DNA of 5,279 bases from assembly GCA_031273285.1 (NCBI GenBank), contig JAISSE010000265.1, forward strand, positions 1 through 5,279. Direction: 5' to 3'. The DNA comes from Prevotellaceae bacterium. Its GTDB lineage: Bacteria; Bacteroidota; Bacteroidia; Bacteroidales; UBA932. The position numbers were made by a program, and so were the translations under genes. Below are positions 1-5,279 of the stretch, piece after piece (positions within the stretch are counted from its first letter, which is position 1; every line of letters starts with the position of its first letter). The notes under the pieces were generated by a model, which saw only the letters and a program-made list of their open reading frames with translations, was not told the origin of the DNA and searched no databases.

Positions 1-32
1 AGGGAAACACCACGACCGTCCATGCCATAGTG

Positions 33-56
33 TAGCGACGTGGCGCGCCTGTCGGG
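33..56. repeat. Degenerate GGCGCGCC palindrome (copy 1)
   Basis: The 8-bp palindrome GGCGCGCC (42-49) is flanked by CGAC (36-39) and GTCG (51-54), separated by short unmatched bases, and preceded by TGTAG. Copies at 750-779 and 1198-1221 have similar arms, so this looks like a decayed member of one palindromic family. Confidence is limited by the short arms. Confidence 0.4.
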
Positions 57-82
57 AAATATTGCTAAAGAAGAAAGAAATA

Positions 83-130
83 ACAGGGATAGGCGAGCAT
101 ACAGGGAGCATACAGGAACTTTACAGGGAG
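83..130. repeat. Short direct repeats of ACAGGGA / AGCATACAGG
   Basis: AGCATACAGG occurs at 96-105 and 107-116, an 11-bp period. Related ACAGGGA units sit at 83-89, 101-107 and 123-129. It is a small degenerate tandem tract with no obvious function, perhaps made by slippage. Confidence 0.5.
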
Positions 131-174
131 ACCGCAGGCAGTAACCGGCATTTTCTATCGAATTAAGCAAGAAT

Positions 175-190
175 TTTCCGAAATCGGAAA
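175..190. repeat. Small perfect hairpin
   Basis: TTTCCGA (175-181) and TCGGAAA (184-190) are perfect complements around AA. There is no T-tract after it, so it is not a convincing intrinsic terminator; it could be one more small palindrome of this region. Confidence 0.4.
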
Positions 191-246
191 GAATAATGAA
201 CAGAAAATAGCGAATAACGAAATAGTGAAGCACACTTGTCTGTTTA

Positions 247-388
247 AACGCAAAGAACGCAAAGAAACCGCAAGGGTCGCAAAGTTTATATCGCTTACAC
301 TGCTCCTCTTGTGACCTTTGGCTACGCCGAACTTACGTTTGACTGCGTCGAACTCACGTTTGCGAAAATTCTTTGCGAACTTTGCGTT
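247..388. repeat. Imperfect 20-bp inverted repeat of CGCAAAG heptamers
   Basis: The left arm (247-266) contains CGCAAAG at 249-255 and 258-264. The right arm (369-388) contains the complement CTTTGCG at 371-377 and 380-386. The arms match at 18 of 20 positions across a 102-bp spacer. One more CGCAAAG (278-284) and a variant CGCAAGG (269-275) follow the left arm. The heptamers recur about every 9-10 bp. The spacer carries the 21-bp tandem repeat. This could be a decayed mobile or REP-like unit; no protein is encoded. Confidence 0.7.
321..362. repeat. 21-bp tandem repeat, two copies
   Basis: Units at 321-341 and 342-362 match at 17 of 21 positions. The shared core is CGAACTnACGTTTG. The unit also occurs inverted at 544-566. 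The tract lies between the arms of the CGCAAAG inverted repeat. Both units are in the same phase (21 is a multiple of 3), but no supported reading frame passes through them. Confidence 0.75.
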
Positions 389-443
389 ACAAAAATATCC
401 CTTTTAAGACCTTAATTCTGAAAAATTCCACTAAAGTTTCTGG

Positions 444-475
444 CGCAAAGATATAAATAATTTTTCATATCTGCG
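444..475. repeat. Bulged hairpin in A/T-rich DNA
   Basis: CGCA plus GATAT (444-447, 450-454) pair with ATATC plus TGCG (467-471, 472-475), leaving two bulged A's and a 12-nt loop. Nine base pairs in total. The function is unknown, and no transcript signal adjoins it. Confidence 0.4.
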
Positions 476-543
476 AAATTTATCCGCAAATATTTTTTTT
501 ATCCACGACTAACACGATTTTTTTATTTTTATCGAATCTCACG

Positions 544-566
544 AAACGTAAGTTCGACGTAGTCAA
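544..566. repeat. Inverted copy of the 21-bp unit
   Basis: The reverse complement of 544-566 matches 339-361 at 21 of 23 positions. The two copies would enclose about 180 bp. Their high identity against the decayed surroundings suggests a recent or conserved dispersed repeat, not chance. Confidence 0.75.
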
Positions 567-568
567 TT

Positions 569-590
569 AAAAAATCCGAAGGATTTTTTT
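569..590. repeat. Triloop hairpin with T-run, terminator-like
   Basis: AAAAAATCC (569-577) and GGATTTTTT (581-589) pair perfectly around a GAA loop. The A-run and T-run make it resemble a bidirectional intrinsic terminator, but the G/C core is only two pairs. It sits directly next to the inverted 21-bp unit. Its design (CC, GAA loop, GG) matches the other triloop hairpins here, so I read it as one of that family first and as a terminator second. Confidence 0.5.
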
Positions 591-601
591 CCAATCCACG
601 C

Positions 602-676
602 ATGATTTATAATCATTTAATCATGGTTCAGACATTATTCACTGTTCACTGTTCGTTATTCACTGTATTCGTTATG
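602..676. repeat. ATGATT hairpin followed by TTATTCACTG direct repeats
   Basis: ATGATT (602-607) and AATCAT (611-616) pair around TAT, and ATCATG recurs at 620-625. Then TTATTCACTG occurs at 635-644 and 656-665, with a partial TTCACTG at 645-651 between them and a decayed unit ending near 676. This is simple direct repetition with no coding signal. Confidence 0.5.
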
Positions 677-679
677 AAA

Positions 680-779
680 ATCAAGCCCTTCGGGCTGCTT
701 GGCGAAACCTGTCGGGGTTGCCTGCATTTCTCCGTCTCTGCCGCGACATTGTAGGGGCAAGGCGCGCCCTGTCCCTGCG
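680..779 (+). repeat. Composite repeat module A
   Basis: The module contains three blocks in order. Block one is a 17-bp sequence (680-696) with a CCC-TTC-GGG triloop hairpin at 684-696. Block two is TGCCGCGACAT (739-749). Block three is a GGCGCGCC palindrome (750-779). An imperfect hairpin (701-722, arms GGCGAAACC and GGGGTTGCC with two mismatches) lies between blocks one and two. Module B at 1113-1221 carries blocks one and two identically and a related block three, on the same strand. This indicates a dispersed composite element. Confidence 0.6.
750..779. repeat. GGCGCGCC palindrome (copy 2)
   Basis: A near-perfect palindrome: GGCGCGCC (761-768) sits at the centre. The outer arms TGTAGGGGCA (750-759) and TGTCCCTGCG (770-779) pair with three G-T wobbles and one mismatch (A760 against C769). 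As RNA or cruciform DNA it would form a stem of about 14 pairs. It is related to 33-56 and 1198-1221. Confidence 0.7.
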
Positions 780-800
780 GCAAATCTGCGCATGATTGAC

Positions 801-842
801 ATTGCCGACAACAGGCGGGCATGCCCACTTGTCAGCGACAAT
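801..842. repeat. Large imperfect palindrome centred on GGGCATGCCC
   Basis: GGGCATGCCC (817-826) is a perfect 10-bp palindrome. Outward, GACAA (807-811) pairs with TTGTC (829-833), and ATTG (801-804) pairs with CAAT (839-842). Small internal mismatches separate these blocks. It follows module A by 21 bp and resembles the other palindromic repeats in architecture, but its core sequence differs. Confidence 0.55.
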
Positions 843-959
843 CCTGTAAATTCTATAAAATAATTCATCCTGTACATAATCTCATTTTCATCTGTTTATA
901 ATTTTTATTGTGTTAGTATACAATATTATACCAAACATGATACATGCTTTTCGCATCAT

Positions 960-1078
960 GATGCCGAAGGCATCGCATGTTTATAGAAAATCAGGTGTTG
1001 TGTTTTAATTCGACCCCTTTGGGGTCGCACAACAGCGGTGGACATTTTTTCTATAAACATGCGACCTCTTCGAGGTCG
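960..1078. repeat. Compound hairpin element with 18-bp perfect inverted repeat
   Basis: Positions 973-990 and 1047-1064 are perfect inverted repeats (18 bp; core CATGTTTATAG). The 56-bp interior contains a stem TGTTGTG (996-1002) with CACAACA (1028-1034), and inside it a hairpin CGACCCC-TTT-GGGGTCG (1011-1027). Each end overlaps a further triloop hairpin: GATGCC-GAA-GGCATC (960-974) on the left and CGACCTC-TTC-GAGGTCG (1062-1078) on the right. The whole could fold as a long rod with alternative side hairpins. No open frame of note is inside. It resembles a MITE or REP cluster; no target-site duplication was recognised. Confidence 0.75.
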
Positions 1079-1154
1079 AACTTCATACCCTTTGCGTGAT
1101 CCGGTTTTGCGTATCAAGCCCTTCGGGCTTAATGCCGCGACATGTCGAGACGGA

Positions 1155-1184
1155 GCATGTCCCGTATCCGCGTGTCCTGTCTCC
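1155..1184. repeat. 15-bp tandem repeat, two copies
   Basis: Units at 1155-1169 and 1170-1184 match at 12 of 15 positions. Each begins GCnTGTCC and ends TCC. They lie in the loop between GCGACAT and ATGTCGC of module B. The period is a multiple of three but no real gene is here. Confidence 0.5.
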
Positions 1185-1197
1185 GCAATGTCGCTGA

Positions 1198-1221
1198 GGA
1201 GACGTGGTGCGCCACGTCTCT
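1198..1221. repeat. GAGACGTGG palindrome (copy 3)
   Basis: GAGACGTGG (1199-1207) and CCACGTCTC (1212-1220) are perfect complements around TGCG, with a possible G-T pair outside. The right flank continues TACAT, the complement of the TGTA that precedes copies 1 and 2. It has the longest mismatch-free arms of the three copies. No T-tract follows, so it is unlikely to be a terminator. Confidence 0.7.
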
Positions 1222-1293
1222 ACATGCTACGGCAAAGCGGTCGGATGTTGCCGTTCCCCATCTTTCACTAATCACTATATTTCGCGATTTTTT

Positions 1294-1323
1294 TTTCGAT
1301 ATTAAAATTTAGTATTACCTTTG
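1294..1323 (+). promoter_or_regulatory. Bacteroidota-type promoter of the efflux operon
   Basis: TACCTTTG at 1316-1323 matches the Bacteroidota sigma-ABfr -7 consensus TAnnTTTG exactly and continues as TTTGCA, as is common there. The -33 element (consensus TTTG) is poor: the nearest candidate is TTTCG at 1294-1298, about 17 nt upstream, within a T-run. Transcription would start near 1329-1331, giving a leader of about 70 nt before ATG 1398. It is the only good candidate between the repeats and the adaptor gene. This is motif-based inference. Confidence 0.65.
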
Positions 1324-1397
1324 CAGTCAAATATTGGTTTCTGTTTTGTCAGAATATTCAAAAATTGTGTCGATTAACACGAAAAAATAAGAATAGT
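1324..1397 (+). promoter_or_regulatory. 5' leader of the efflux operon with weak dyads
   Basis: The leader is A/T-rich and has no Shine-Dalgarno. It holds AATATT at 1330-1335 and again at 1353-1358 (self-complementary, so they form a dyad with a 17-nt spacer). The second lies within the palindrome GAATATTC at 1352-1359. CTG/CAG arms at 1341-1343 and 1350-1352 and GTGT/ACAC arms at 1367-1370 and 1377-1380 are also present. A repressor operator just downstream of the promoter is possible, but the dyads are short and could be chance in A/T-rich DNA. Confidence 0.3.
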
Positions 1398-2459
1398 ATG
1401 AAGTTTCATAATCGTTTTACCGTCGGTGTAATTGCATTTGTTTTACTGATTGTTGCCTGCAGCGACCGACAGCAGGGTGTTCAGAATGACATTGCTACTC
1501 CCGTAACCGTCAAAGAGTTGAAAAAGGGTTCCATCAGTAAACTGATTAACACCACAGGCACTGCCCTGTCCACCTATAATGTGGACTTAATATCCCAGAT
1601 GAGCGGAATATATCATCTGCAAACCAATCCGCGAACGGGCAAGCCGTTCAAACTCGGCGACAGAGTGTCTCAAGGGCAGCTTATTATCCGGCTGGAAGAC
1701 AGGGAATACGAAAACGGCATTGCACTCGACGCCAAGGAACTCAATCTGGAGATAGCCGAGCAGGAGCAGGTGAAACAGAAGGCATTATACGAAAAAGGCG
1801 GCGCCACTCTGAGCGAGATGCGCAACACCGAAGTGCGGGTAACCAATGCCCGTCATGATGTTGAAGGCGCCAGACTGAATCTGGAAAAGACCGGTATCAG
1901 GGCACCTTTCGAGGGCGTGATAGTCAATCTGCCGCATTATACTCCGGGAGTGAAGGTGGAGCAGGGCAAGCCGATGGTCGGAATCATGGATTATTCGCGT
2001 ATGTACATGGATGTCAATCTGCCGGAAAGCGTCATCGGCTATATAAAAACGGAGCAGCCGGTTCATATCACCCACTACACTATTCCCGACGATACGCTCA
2101 GTGGCGTTGTAAACGAGCTGTCTCCGGCTATCAGTATCGAAACGCGCACATTTAAAGGCAAGATACTTATCCGGAACGACAAACTCGTATTGCGTCCCGG
2201 CATGTTTGTAAAAGCGGACATTATAGTGGACAATGCCGAAAATTCCATAATTATCCCCAAAGACGTCATACAGTCCAACCGTAACAGAAAGTATGTGTAT
2301 GTTGTAGAGAAAAATACTGCTGTTCTGCGCAATATACGCACGGGTCTGGATGATGAAACCAATGTGCAGGTGCTTAACGGCTTGAACGAAAACGACAATC
2401 TGGTTATTCGCGGTTTCGAGACTTTGAGAGAAAACAGTAAAGTGAAAGTACAAAAATAG
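1398..2459 (+). CDS. RND efflux periplasmic adaptor lipoprotein (HlyD/AcrA-type membrane fusion protein)
   Basis: This gene encodes the adaptor that links an inner-membrane RND pump to an outer-membrane channel. The 353-aa product starts with a lipoprotein signal peptide: basic KFHNR, a hydrophobic stretch at about 8-19, and a lipobox LIVAC with Cys21 as the lipidated residue. A first half-lipoyl segment lies at about 55-102 (LGDRVSQGQLIIRLED, the usual GD.V..GQ...L.D pattern). A short alpha-helical hairpin follows at about 108-165, then the second lipoyl half (TGIRAPFEGVI, 165-175), a beta-barrel at about 199-275 ending in LRPGMFVKADI, and a membrane-proximal domain at 283-351 (IIIPKDVI). 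The hairpin tip has K126, L130 and T137 or S139, resembling the RLS contact motif for TolC-type channels; this alignment is my inference. I chose ATG 1398 because it places the signal peptide at the N-terminus; an in-frame TTG at 1365 would add 11 polar residues in front. There is no Shine-Dalgarno, only an A-rich leader. The length is normal for the family. It lies 37 nt upstream of the permease and is probably cotranscribed with it. The substrate is unknown. Confidence 0.95.
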   Translation: MKFHNRFTVGVIAFVLLIVACSDRQQGVQNDIATPVTVKELKKGSISKLINTTGTALSTYNVDLISQMSGIYHLQTNPRTGKPFKLGDRVSQGQLIIRLEDREYENGIALDAKELNLEIAEQEQVKQKALYEKGGATLSEMRNTEVRVTNARHDVEGARLNLEKTGIRAPFEGVIVNLPHYTPGVKVEQGKPMVGIMDYSRMYMDVNLPESVIGYIKTEQPVHITHYTIPDDTLSGVVNELSPAISIETRTFKGKILIRNDKLVLRPGMFVKADIIVDNAENSIIIPKDVIQSNRNRKYVYVVEKNTAVLRNIRTGLDDETNVQVLNGLNENDNLVIRGFETLRENSKVKVQK

Positions 2460-2496
2460 CAGGCAGTTACACTTTCGCAAGTAAATTATTTTGTGT

Positions 2497-5279
2497 ATGA
2501 GAAACATTGTGAAATTCGCTATAAACAACCCCGTTACCATCAGTATGGTGGTACTGGCTGTTCTCCTGCTCGGGAAAATATCCTACGACAGGTTGAGCGT
2601 GGATTTGTTGCCGGATTTGAATAGTCCCCGACTTTTTATCGAAATAAAAGCGGGCGAACGTCCGCCCGAAGAGATAGAAAAGCAGTTTGTAAAAAACATG
2701 GAATCAATGGCAATCCGCCAAAACGACGTCGTACAGGTGTCTTCCGTCGTAAAATCGGGTTCCGCGCGCATCACCGTCGAATATACCTGGACGAAAGATA
2801 TGGACGAGGCTTTTCTCGATTTGCAGAAGGCAATGTCGCAATTTTCACAGAATCCCGCCATCACCGAACTGAAAATCACGCAACACGACCCCAATATGGC
2901 GCCCGTTGTGCTGGTCGGCATGTCGCACAAAAATATCACCGACATGGCAGAACTGAGACGGGTTGCGGAAAACTATATTCGCAACGAACTTGTTCGACTG
3001 GAAGGTGTTGCGGAAGTGTCCCTGTCGGGAGAAGAAGAAATCAGACTGACAGTCAAAACCGACCCGTACAGGCTGGATGCCTTCAAACTGAGGATCGAAG
3101 ATATTGCGGGACGTATAGAAGCCAACAATCAGAGCATTTCCGGCGGACGTGTCAGCGAGCTGGGTTTGCAGTATCTTGTGAAAAGTTCCACGATGTTTGT
3201 TTCCGAAGAAGATTTCGAAAACCTGATTGTCGGTTACAAACCGGTCAGCGCTCAGACGGGAACCGGCGCCGCGGCGGACGACAACGACAAGGCTCCTCTG
3301 CTGCTGAAAGAAGTCGCTTCCGTGAAATTCGAAAATGTTCGTCCCAAAAATATTGTACGCATCAACGGCGAAAGAAGCATCGGTTTGTCGATTTACAAAG
3401 AGATGCGTTTCAACACCGTGAAGGTGGTGAATGAAGTAAGCCGTCAGCTATCCGTCATCGAACAGGCTTTGCCGGGATATAATTTCAGGGTGATTTCCAA
3501 TCAGGGAACATTTATCAAAACGGCTATCGACGAAGTGAAGGACAGCGCCCTTATGGGTATTGTTCTCGCCGTATTCGTACTTTTCATTTTTCTCCGCAGG
3601 ATAGGTACTACCCTGATTGTGAGCCTTGCCATACCCATATCCATTGTAGCCACATTCAATCTGATGTTTTTTAACGGATTGACATTAAATATCATGACTT
3701 TGGGCGGTCTGGCGCTCGGAGCCGGAATGCTGATAGACAATGCTATCGTGATTATTGAAAGCATATTCCGAAATCAGGAAAAAGGAGTCGGACTGAAAGA
3801 GGCTATCATCACAGGCACATCGGAAGTAACGGGAGCGATAACCGCCTCTACACTAACGACTATTGTTGTGTTTCTTCCCATTGTTTATCTGCACGGTGCG
3901 TCGGGCGAACTGTTTAAAGATCAGGCGTGGACGGTAACTTTTTCGCTTTTGTCGTCCCTGTTTGTAGCCGTGTTTGTCATCCCGATGATGTACAACCGGA
4001 TATCGAAAAAAAGCGAGTTCAGGACGGTGAAATCCATTCGTATGAACTGGTATTCCCGCTTTCTGGCAAAACTGATACGGCGCAGCTGGCTCGTAATCGT
4101 GATTGCCGTTCTGCTGATTGCCGGTTCGGCTATGCTGCTTCCTTATATCGGTACGGAATTTATGCCGCGCGCCGAAAGCAAGGCTTTTACCGTTACCGCC
4201 AAGATGCCGGAAGCGACACGACTGGAACGCACCGGCGCAGCCGTAACCAATCTCGAAACTCTGCTGCAGGAAATCACAGGCGATTCGCTGATAACAATAT
4301 ACAGCCACATCGGAGAAGGCAGCGGTCTGGAAAATGCTGTTTTCGAGGGCGAAAATACCGCCATGATGAAGGTTATACTTTCCCCCGCCTGCAATTTGTC
4401 GCCGGAAACGGTTATCGCCCAGTTGATAGAGACAGCGCAAAACCCCGACGGACTGGAATTGTCCGTTCAGCAGGAGGAAAACTCGCTAAGTTCGATTCTG
4501 GGAAACGAATCGGCTCCCGTAGTTGTTGAAATCAAAGGCGAAGAATTGCCCGAAATAGCAGCTGTTACCGAAGAGGTCAAAAATCGCATGACCGGCGTCA
4601 GCGGTCTGTACAACATCGTGTCGTCCATCGAAGACGGCGCTCCGGAAATAACGGTCTCCGTCGACCGTACGGTTGCGGGTATCAACAATATCAGCGTCGC
4701 TACCGTTATCGACCAGTTGCAGCAGCAGCTGAGCGGACGGGAAGCCGGACAAATGGAATATCGCGGGGAGATGCGCAATATCGTTATCACAGCGCCCGAT
4801 ATTTCCATTAACACTCTGGGTTCGCTGATTATAAAGAACGGTAATCAGGAATATCGCCTGCAGGAAATCAGCACCATCAGACAGACGCAGGCGCCGAAGG
4901 AGATTTTCAGACGCAATCAAAACAGAATAAGCAAGGTCATGGCAAATATCGACTCGAACAAGTCGCTGGACAAGATAGCTCAGGATGTACGCCTTGCTGT
5001 GGCAGACATCGAACTTCCTCTAAACTACTCCGTAACGGTTACCGGAGAAGAGGAAAAACGGCAGGAATCAATGAACAGCCTCATGTTTGCGCTGCTTTTA
5101 TCCGTTATACTCGTTTATATGGTGCTGGCTTCGCAATTCGAATCGCTGCTTCATCCGTTTACCATTCTTCTGACCATACCTCTGGCGGTGGTCGGCGCCG
5201 TGCTGCTGTTTTTTATCACGGGGACAACCATCAACATAATGGGTATAATAGGGATAGTGATGCTGGTGGGTATCGCCGT
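2497..5279 (+). CDS. Efflux RND transporter permease, AcrB/HAE1-like (3' end cut by window edge)
   Basis: This is the proton-driven inner-membrane pump subunit, partner of the adaptor just upstream. The frame is open for 927 codons plus two bases; the family is usually 1010-1050 aa, so roughly 90-120 residues (rest of TM10, TM11, TM12) are missing by truncation of the window, not by mutation. TM1 is at about 10-28, followed by DLLPDLNSPR, the usual post-TM1 motif. The first periplasmic porter region spans about 31-345. TM2 is at 349-367, TM3 at 370-391, TM4 at 398-424 (GAGMLIDNAIVIIES), TM5 at 446-466 and TM6 at 478-500. TM7 is at 532-551, followed by GTEFMPRAES. The second porter region spans about 558-857. 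TM8 is at 861-878, followed by ASQFESLLHP. TM9 is at 888-908 and TM10 starts near 912 (GIVMLVGIAV). Asp414 matches AcrB D407, but Asn415 replaces D408; the partners corresponding to AcrB K940 and R971 lie beyond the edge. An Ala/Gly/Asp-rich loop at 253-266 looks inserted. ATG 2497 follows an in-frame stop at 2482; TTG 2491 is a less likely start. No Shine-Dalgarno is seen. Multidrug, bile salt or fatty acid export are possible; the substrate is undetermined. Confidence 0.96.
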   Translation, partial: MRNIVKFAINNPVTISMVVLAVLLLGKISYDRLSVDLLPDLNSPRLFIEIKAGERPPEEIEKQFVKNMESMAIRQNDVVQVSSVVKSGSARITVEYTWTKDMDEAFLDLQKAMSQFSQNPAITELKITQHDPNMAPVVLVGMSHKNITDMAELRRVAENYIRNELVRLEGVAEVSLSGEEEIRLTVKTDPYRLDAFKLRIEDIAGRIEANNQSISGGRVSELGLQYLVKSSTMFVSEEDFENLIVGYKPVSAQTGTGAAADDNDKAPLLLKEVASVKFENVRPKNIVRINGERSIGLSIYKEMRFNTVKVVNEVSRQLSVIEQALPGYNFRVISNQGTFIKTAIDEVKDSALMGIVLAVFVLFIFLRRIGTTLIVSLAIPISIVATFNLMFFNGLTLNIMTLGGLALGAGMLIDNAIVIIESIFRNQEKGVGLKEAIITGTSEVTGAITASTLTTIVVFLPIVYLHGASGELFKDQAWTVTFSLLSSLFVAVFVIPMMYNRISKKSEFRTVKSIRMNWYSRFLAKLIRRSWLVIVIAVLLIAGSAMLLPYIGTEFMPRAESKAFTVTAKMPEATRLERTGAAVTNLETLLQEITGDSLITIYSHIGEGSGLENAVFEGENTAMMKVILSPACNLSPETVIAQLIETAQNPDGLELSVQQEENSLSSILGNESAPVVVEIKGEELPEIAAVTEEVKNRMTGVSGLYNIVSSIEDGAPEITVSVDRTVAGINNISVATVIDQLQQQLSGREAGQMEYRGEMRNIVITAPDISINTLGSLIIKNGNQEYRLQEISTIRQTQAPKEIFRRNQNRISKVMANIDSNKSLDKIAQDVRLAVADIELPLNYSVTVTGEEEKRQESMNSLMFALLLSVILVYMVLASQFESLLHPFTILLTIPLAVVGAVLLFFITGTTINIMGIIGIVMLVGIA

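Larger units (their letters stand above)
1113..1221 (+). repeat. Composite repeat module B
   Basis: Block one (1113-1129) is identical over 17 bp to 680-696 and holds the hairpin AAGCCC-TTC-GGGCTT (1116-1130). Block two (1133-1143) is identical to 739-749 and runs into the palindrome CGACATGTCG (1138-1147). Block three is the palindrome at 1198-1221. GCGACAT (1137-1143) also pairs with ATGTCGC (1188-1194), which would loop out the segment between blocks two and three. The interior differs from module A. Confidence 0.6.
1..1293. other. Gene-free, repeat-rich intergenic region
   Basis: I see no convincing coding sequence on either strand. The short open frames here (for example 646-828 and 656-877 on the minus strand, 1038-1271 on the plus strand) run through hairpins and repeats, show no recognisable domain, and have a composition dictated by the repeats. 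Positions 1-240 hold only a degenerate GGCGCGCC palindrome, short ACAGGGA repeats and one small hairpin. Positions 240-600 hold heptamer and 21-bp repeats and A/T-rich DNA. Positions 600-1260 hold palindromic elements, listed separately. Nothing clear lies between 843 and 935 or between 1227 and 1290. No transposase or regulator gene is present. Confidence 0.75.

Noticed and set aside
1..28. Possible minus-strand gene start (ATG at 28-26, MAWTVVVFP)
   Set aside because: Only nine codons are visible, too few to support a gene.
1..332. Minus-strand frame open over about 110 codons
   Set aside because: The translation is low-quality and passes through the CGCAAAG array and the degenerate palindrome; no domain is seen.
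247..388. CRISPR array
   Set aside because: The repeats are heptamers at 9-10 bp spacing with no unique spacers of 30 bp or so, and no cas gene is near.
646..877. Two overlapping minus-strand open frames (60 and 73 aa)
   Set aside because: They cover module A and the 801-842 palindrome; they are in different frames, show no domain and have repeat-driven composition.
1199..1220. Intrinsic terminator
   Set aside because: The stem is strong but no T-tract follows and no gene ends just upstream.
1038..1271. 77-aa plus-strand open frame
   Set aside because: It runs through four palindromes and a 15-bp tandem repeat; the peptide merely echoes these.
1365..1397. TTG-initiated 11-residue extension of the adaptor
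   Set aside because: It would put polar residues ahead of a clean lipoprotein signal peptide; ATG 1398 fits better.
1785..2540. 251-aa open frame on the minus strand
   Set aside because: It lies antisense across the well-supported adaptor gene and into the permease start, with no recognisable domain.
3853..4529. Open frames of 195 aa (minus) and 200 aa (plus, another frame) inside the permease
   Set aside because: Both are shadows of the permease frame, rich in Arg, Gly, Gln and His, without family features.

Overview
The window suggests a Bacteroidota (probably Bacteroidales) chromosome. The only strong promoter candidate has the TAnnTTTG -7 box of that phylum. Neither gene has a Shine-Dalgarno sequence, only A/T-rich leaders. 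The adaptor protein is a lipoprotein, as is common for Bacteroidota RND adaptors. The genus cannot be read from the sequence.

Positions 1 to about 1315 hold no gene I can support. This stretch is a mosaic of short inverted and direct repeats: CGCAAAG heptamers in an inverted arrangement, a 21-bp tandem repeat with an inverted copy 180 bp away, small hairpins with 3-nt loops (TTC, GAA or TTT), GGCGCGCC-type palindromes, and an 18-bp perfect inverted repeat enclosing further hairpins. Two similar composite modules (about 680-779 and 1113-1221) carry the same three sequence blocks in the same order. It looks like an accumulation site for REP-like, non-autonomous intergenic repeats.

Positions 1316 to the right edge carry a two-gene operon reading rightward: a promoter, a leader of about 70 nt, a periplasmic adaptor lipoprotein of the HlyD/AcrA type (353 aa), and after 37 nt an RND efflux permease of the AcrB/HAE1-like type. 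The permease runs off the window after 927 codons, in TM10. Together the two would form the inner-membrane and periplasmic part of a tripartite efflux pump. The outer-membrane TolC-like channel and the usual regulator (often TetR-type) are not in the window. The substrate cannot be told; the TM4 motif is not the one typical of heavy-metal CzcA/CusA pumps.

No defence system, CRISPR array, transposase, tRNA or rRNA was found. The most unusual content is the repeat mosaic. The permease also has a single-aspartate TM4 site and an acidic Ala/Gly loop insertion.
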